The position numbers and the translations under genes were made by a program. Below, one piece after another: positions 37,195 through 38,321 of a DNA stretch of 38,321 nt (its first letter is position 1; each line of letters opens with the position of its first letter). The notes beneath the pieces were generated by a model. It did not search any database, was not told the DNA's origin, and saw only the letters and a list, made by a program, of their open reading frames with translations. Source of the DNA: Jiella soli (GTDB lineage: Bacteria; Pseudomonadota; Alphaproteobacteria; Rhizobiales; Rhizobiaceae); contig NZ_JAJAVB010000048.1 in assembly GCF_020615385.1 (NCBI RefSeq), positions 172,044-210,364 on the forward strand, in the 5' to 3' direction.

Positions 37195-37377
37195 CTAGTT
37201 TTCTTCTCGGGTCTCGGCCGCCTTCGCCACCCGGGCGGCCTTCAGGCGCGCCGTCTTATCCACGTCCGCTTTCACCCGGGTGGCCTCCAGCTTTTGGGAC
37301 TTGTTCGTCGTCTTGTCGTCTCGAAGCTGCTTGAAGTGGCTCTCGGCGCTCTTCCGGGCATCTGAGCCGTTGCTCAT
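37195..37377 (-). CDS. Small basic protein of unknown function (60 aa)
   Basis: A 60-aa Lys/Ala/Arg-rich protein (MSNGSDARKSAESHFKQLRD at the start, then KTTNKSQKLEATRVKADVDKT). It is predicted helical throughout, with no Cys or Trp. Its ATG overlaps the stop of the upstream small gene as ATGA, so translation is probably coupled. It is convergent with the cold-shock gene. I do not recognise a family. The composition suggests nucleic-acid or ribosome association, which is inference. Confidence 0.65.
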   Translation of the reverse strand: MSNGSDARKSAESHFKQLRDDKTTNKSQKLEATRVKADVDKTARLKAARVAKAAETREEN

Positions 37378-37541
37378 TCTTTCTCCTCCCTGATGGCGAT
37401 CGTCTCGGCCGCTCGGTCGGGATCGGACGCTCTATCGTCTTCCTTCTTCGCGATCTTGGCGTCCAGTTTCGCGGCCTTCTTCGCGGCCTTGGCTTTGTCG
37501 CGTTCCTGACGCTCCATGTTGAAGTTCGGCTTTCTGGCCAT
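37374..37541 (-). CDS. Small Lys/Ala-rich conserved-looking protein (55 aa)
   Basis: A 55-aa protein starting MARKPNFNMERQERDKAKAA and continuing KKAAKLDAKIAKKEDDRASD. The MARKPN(F/Y)N-ERxERxxAK pattern resembles short uncharacterised proteins I recall from rhizobia and Methylobacterium. On the minus strand GGAG sits 5 nt before the ATG at 37541, a strong ribosome binding site that fixes the start; upstream in-frame codons to 37676 look non-coding. Its stop overlaps the next gene by 4 nt. Function unknown. Confidence 0.75.
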   Translation of the reverse strand: MARKPNFNMERQERDKAKAAKKAAKLDAKIAKKEDDRASDPDRAAETIAIREEKE

Positions 37542-37749
37542 TCTGTCTCCTGAGGTGTTGCGAACCCTGTTCTTCGGCAGGAACTGGCGAACCGGAGCCG
37601 GTTCAGCCAGCGGACCATTCAACGCTTGGAGCGCCACGCGTCCATTCGGACGCGCAAAGGACGCTCGAACGCGCATCGAATCGACGCATCGTGCTTTCCG
37701 AGATCGAGTCCGATTTCCGGGCCGATGCTGTCGCCGTTTGGATGGAGCG

Positions 37750-37932
37750 TCATCGTTGGGTTTTCAGATAGTCCTTCCCCGCGCGCGTCGGATACCACTT
37801 CGAGTCGCGACGTTCGATGAAGCCGAGCTTCGTAAGATCAGGAATCAAGCCGGTGTCCGGGTGGTCCGCAGGCTCGCGGACGAGCCTGGTCAGCAGCGAC
37901 CGACTTTCGGCCGTCATGCGTGCCAAAGCCAT
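37750..37932 (-). CDS. Small winged-helix-like protein (60 aa)
   Basis: A 60-aa protein: MALARMTAESRSLLTRLVRE, then PADHPDTGLIPDLTKLGFIERRDSKWYPTRAGKDYLKTQR. The pattern of a helix, LIPDLTKLGFIERRDSKWYPTRAGKDYL looks like the recognition helix and wing of MarR-type winged helices (helix, 'LGFI' turn, two short strands, 'T-x-AG' end). It lacks the other domains of a regulator. AAAGGA lies 7 nt before the ATG at 37932 on the minus strand, supporting this start over longer frames reaching 38292. The DNA-binding role is inference from pattern only. Confidence 0.6.
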   Translation of the reverse strand: MALARMTAESRSLLTRLVREPADHPDTGLIPDLTKLGFIERRDSKWYPTRAGKDYLKTQR

Positions 37933-38276
37933 ATCAATATCCTTTCCGGGAGTGACCGCAGATCGCCCCGCCTTACCGCCGGTGCGACGGAAGCGGCTTA
38001 CTTCAGTCTTCATTCTATCGCTGAGCGAGGCAGCGCTGGGTCGACCGATGCCTATCAGGGCAGGGCTGCTTGTCAATCGGCGCGGAATGTTCCACGCCGA
38101 AACACAGGCTGGATCGTCCGCCCCGGACCATGACAGAGGTGGTCCCGCGCCGGATCGCTCGTCGAAGGTGGATCCCCGACTTTCGGCTGCGCGCCGCCAC
38201 CACGTTGGCGTACCATCGCAGGGTTGCCGGAGGGGATGGGATTGCGGTTCTCTTATGGACGATGCCTGCCCGACCT
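37933..38276. other. Intergenic region next to the insertion-sequence-like end
   Basis: About 340 bp without a gene I can support. Short open frames exist on both strands (for example plus 38070-38285 and minus 38015-38317) but have no recognisable protein pattern, no good ribosome binding site, and Arg/Ser/Pro-rich compositions typical of spurious frames in GC-rich DNA. Confidence 0.4.
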
Positions 38277-38321
38277 GAGACATAGGTGACACTTCGTACC
38301 GGAGACATGGGTAACACTTTT
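38277..38321. mobile_element. Partial insertion-sequence-like end with tandem repeats (cut by window edge)
   Basis: Two imperfect direct repeats with a 25-bp period: GAGACATAGGTGACACTT (38277-38294) and GAGACATGGGTAACACTT (38302-38319), 16 of 18 identical. This wording (ACATGGGTAACACTT next to GTACCGGAGACAT) is what I remember at the ends of IS481-type or related DDE-transposase elements in proteobacteria. The transposase itself would lie beyond the window, so family and boundaries are unproven. Confidence 0.5.

Noticed and set aside
38070-38285. Small plus-strand open frame (71 codons) near the right edge.
   Set aside because: No recognisable pattern, no convincing ribosome binding site, and overlap with an equally unlikely minus-strand frame.
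1-38321. tRNA, rRNA or CRISPR features.
   Set aside because: No cloverleaf-like sequence, rRNA segment or regularly spaced repeat array was recognised anywhere by eye.

Overview
The window is GC-rich, densely coding DNA from an alphaproteobacterium, most probably of the order Hyphomicrobiales (Rhizobiales). The call rests on protein style and on gene order: glnD-murJ-trpS-usp-nfu-tsaB-rimI-plsC-miaB-phoH-ybeY-corC-lnt-praR-metK-trmB and then rimP-nusA-ylxR-infB-rbfA-truB. This is a core chromosomal order I associate with rhizobia, Brucella and relatives. Genus and family cannot be fixed from the sequence alone.

Positions 1-9,100 carry nitrogen sensing (glnD), lipid II export (murJ), trpS, a small acidic-tailed protein on the minus strand, a universal stress protein, an Fe-S carrier (nfu), and the tRNA t6A and N-acetyltransferase genes tsaB and rimI. 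A 12-bp terminator hairpin separates trpS from the convergent small gene, and a REP-like palindromic element lies before tsaB. Positions 9,100-18,900 carry plsC, miaB, phoH, ybeY, corC and lnt, several overlapping by a few bases, then a PraR-like Xre regulator with a perfect 9-bp inverted repeat upstream, metK with a strong terminator, and trmB.

Positions 19,000-27,280 form the transcription/translation operon rimP-nusA-ylxR/L7Ae-infB-rbfA-truB. It is preceded by a plausible sigma70-type promoter and a leader with an intrinsic-terminator-like hairpin, which suggests attenuation. After truB the expected rpsO-pnp genes are absent and an accessory region starts: corA coupled to an HSL-type hydrolase, then convergent betI-betA (choline oxidation) without betB. 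A 16-bp palindrome over the betI promoter is probably the BetI operator.

Positions 32,150-36,080 are the least conventional part: an orphan TadG-like protein with a von Willebrand A domain, a meiotic-clade-like AAA+ ATPase with a repeat-like N-terminus, and an overlapping TPR/membrane protein. The remainder holds a DUF309 protein, a cold-shock protein, three very small minus-strand genes with good ribosome binding sites, and, at the extreme right edge, tandem 25-bp repeats that look like the end of an insertion sequence.
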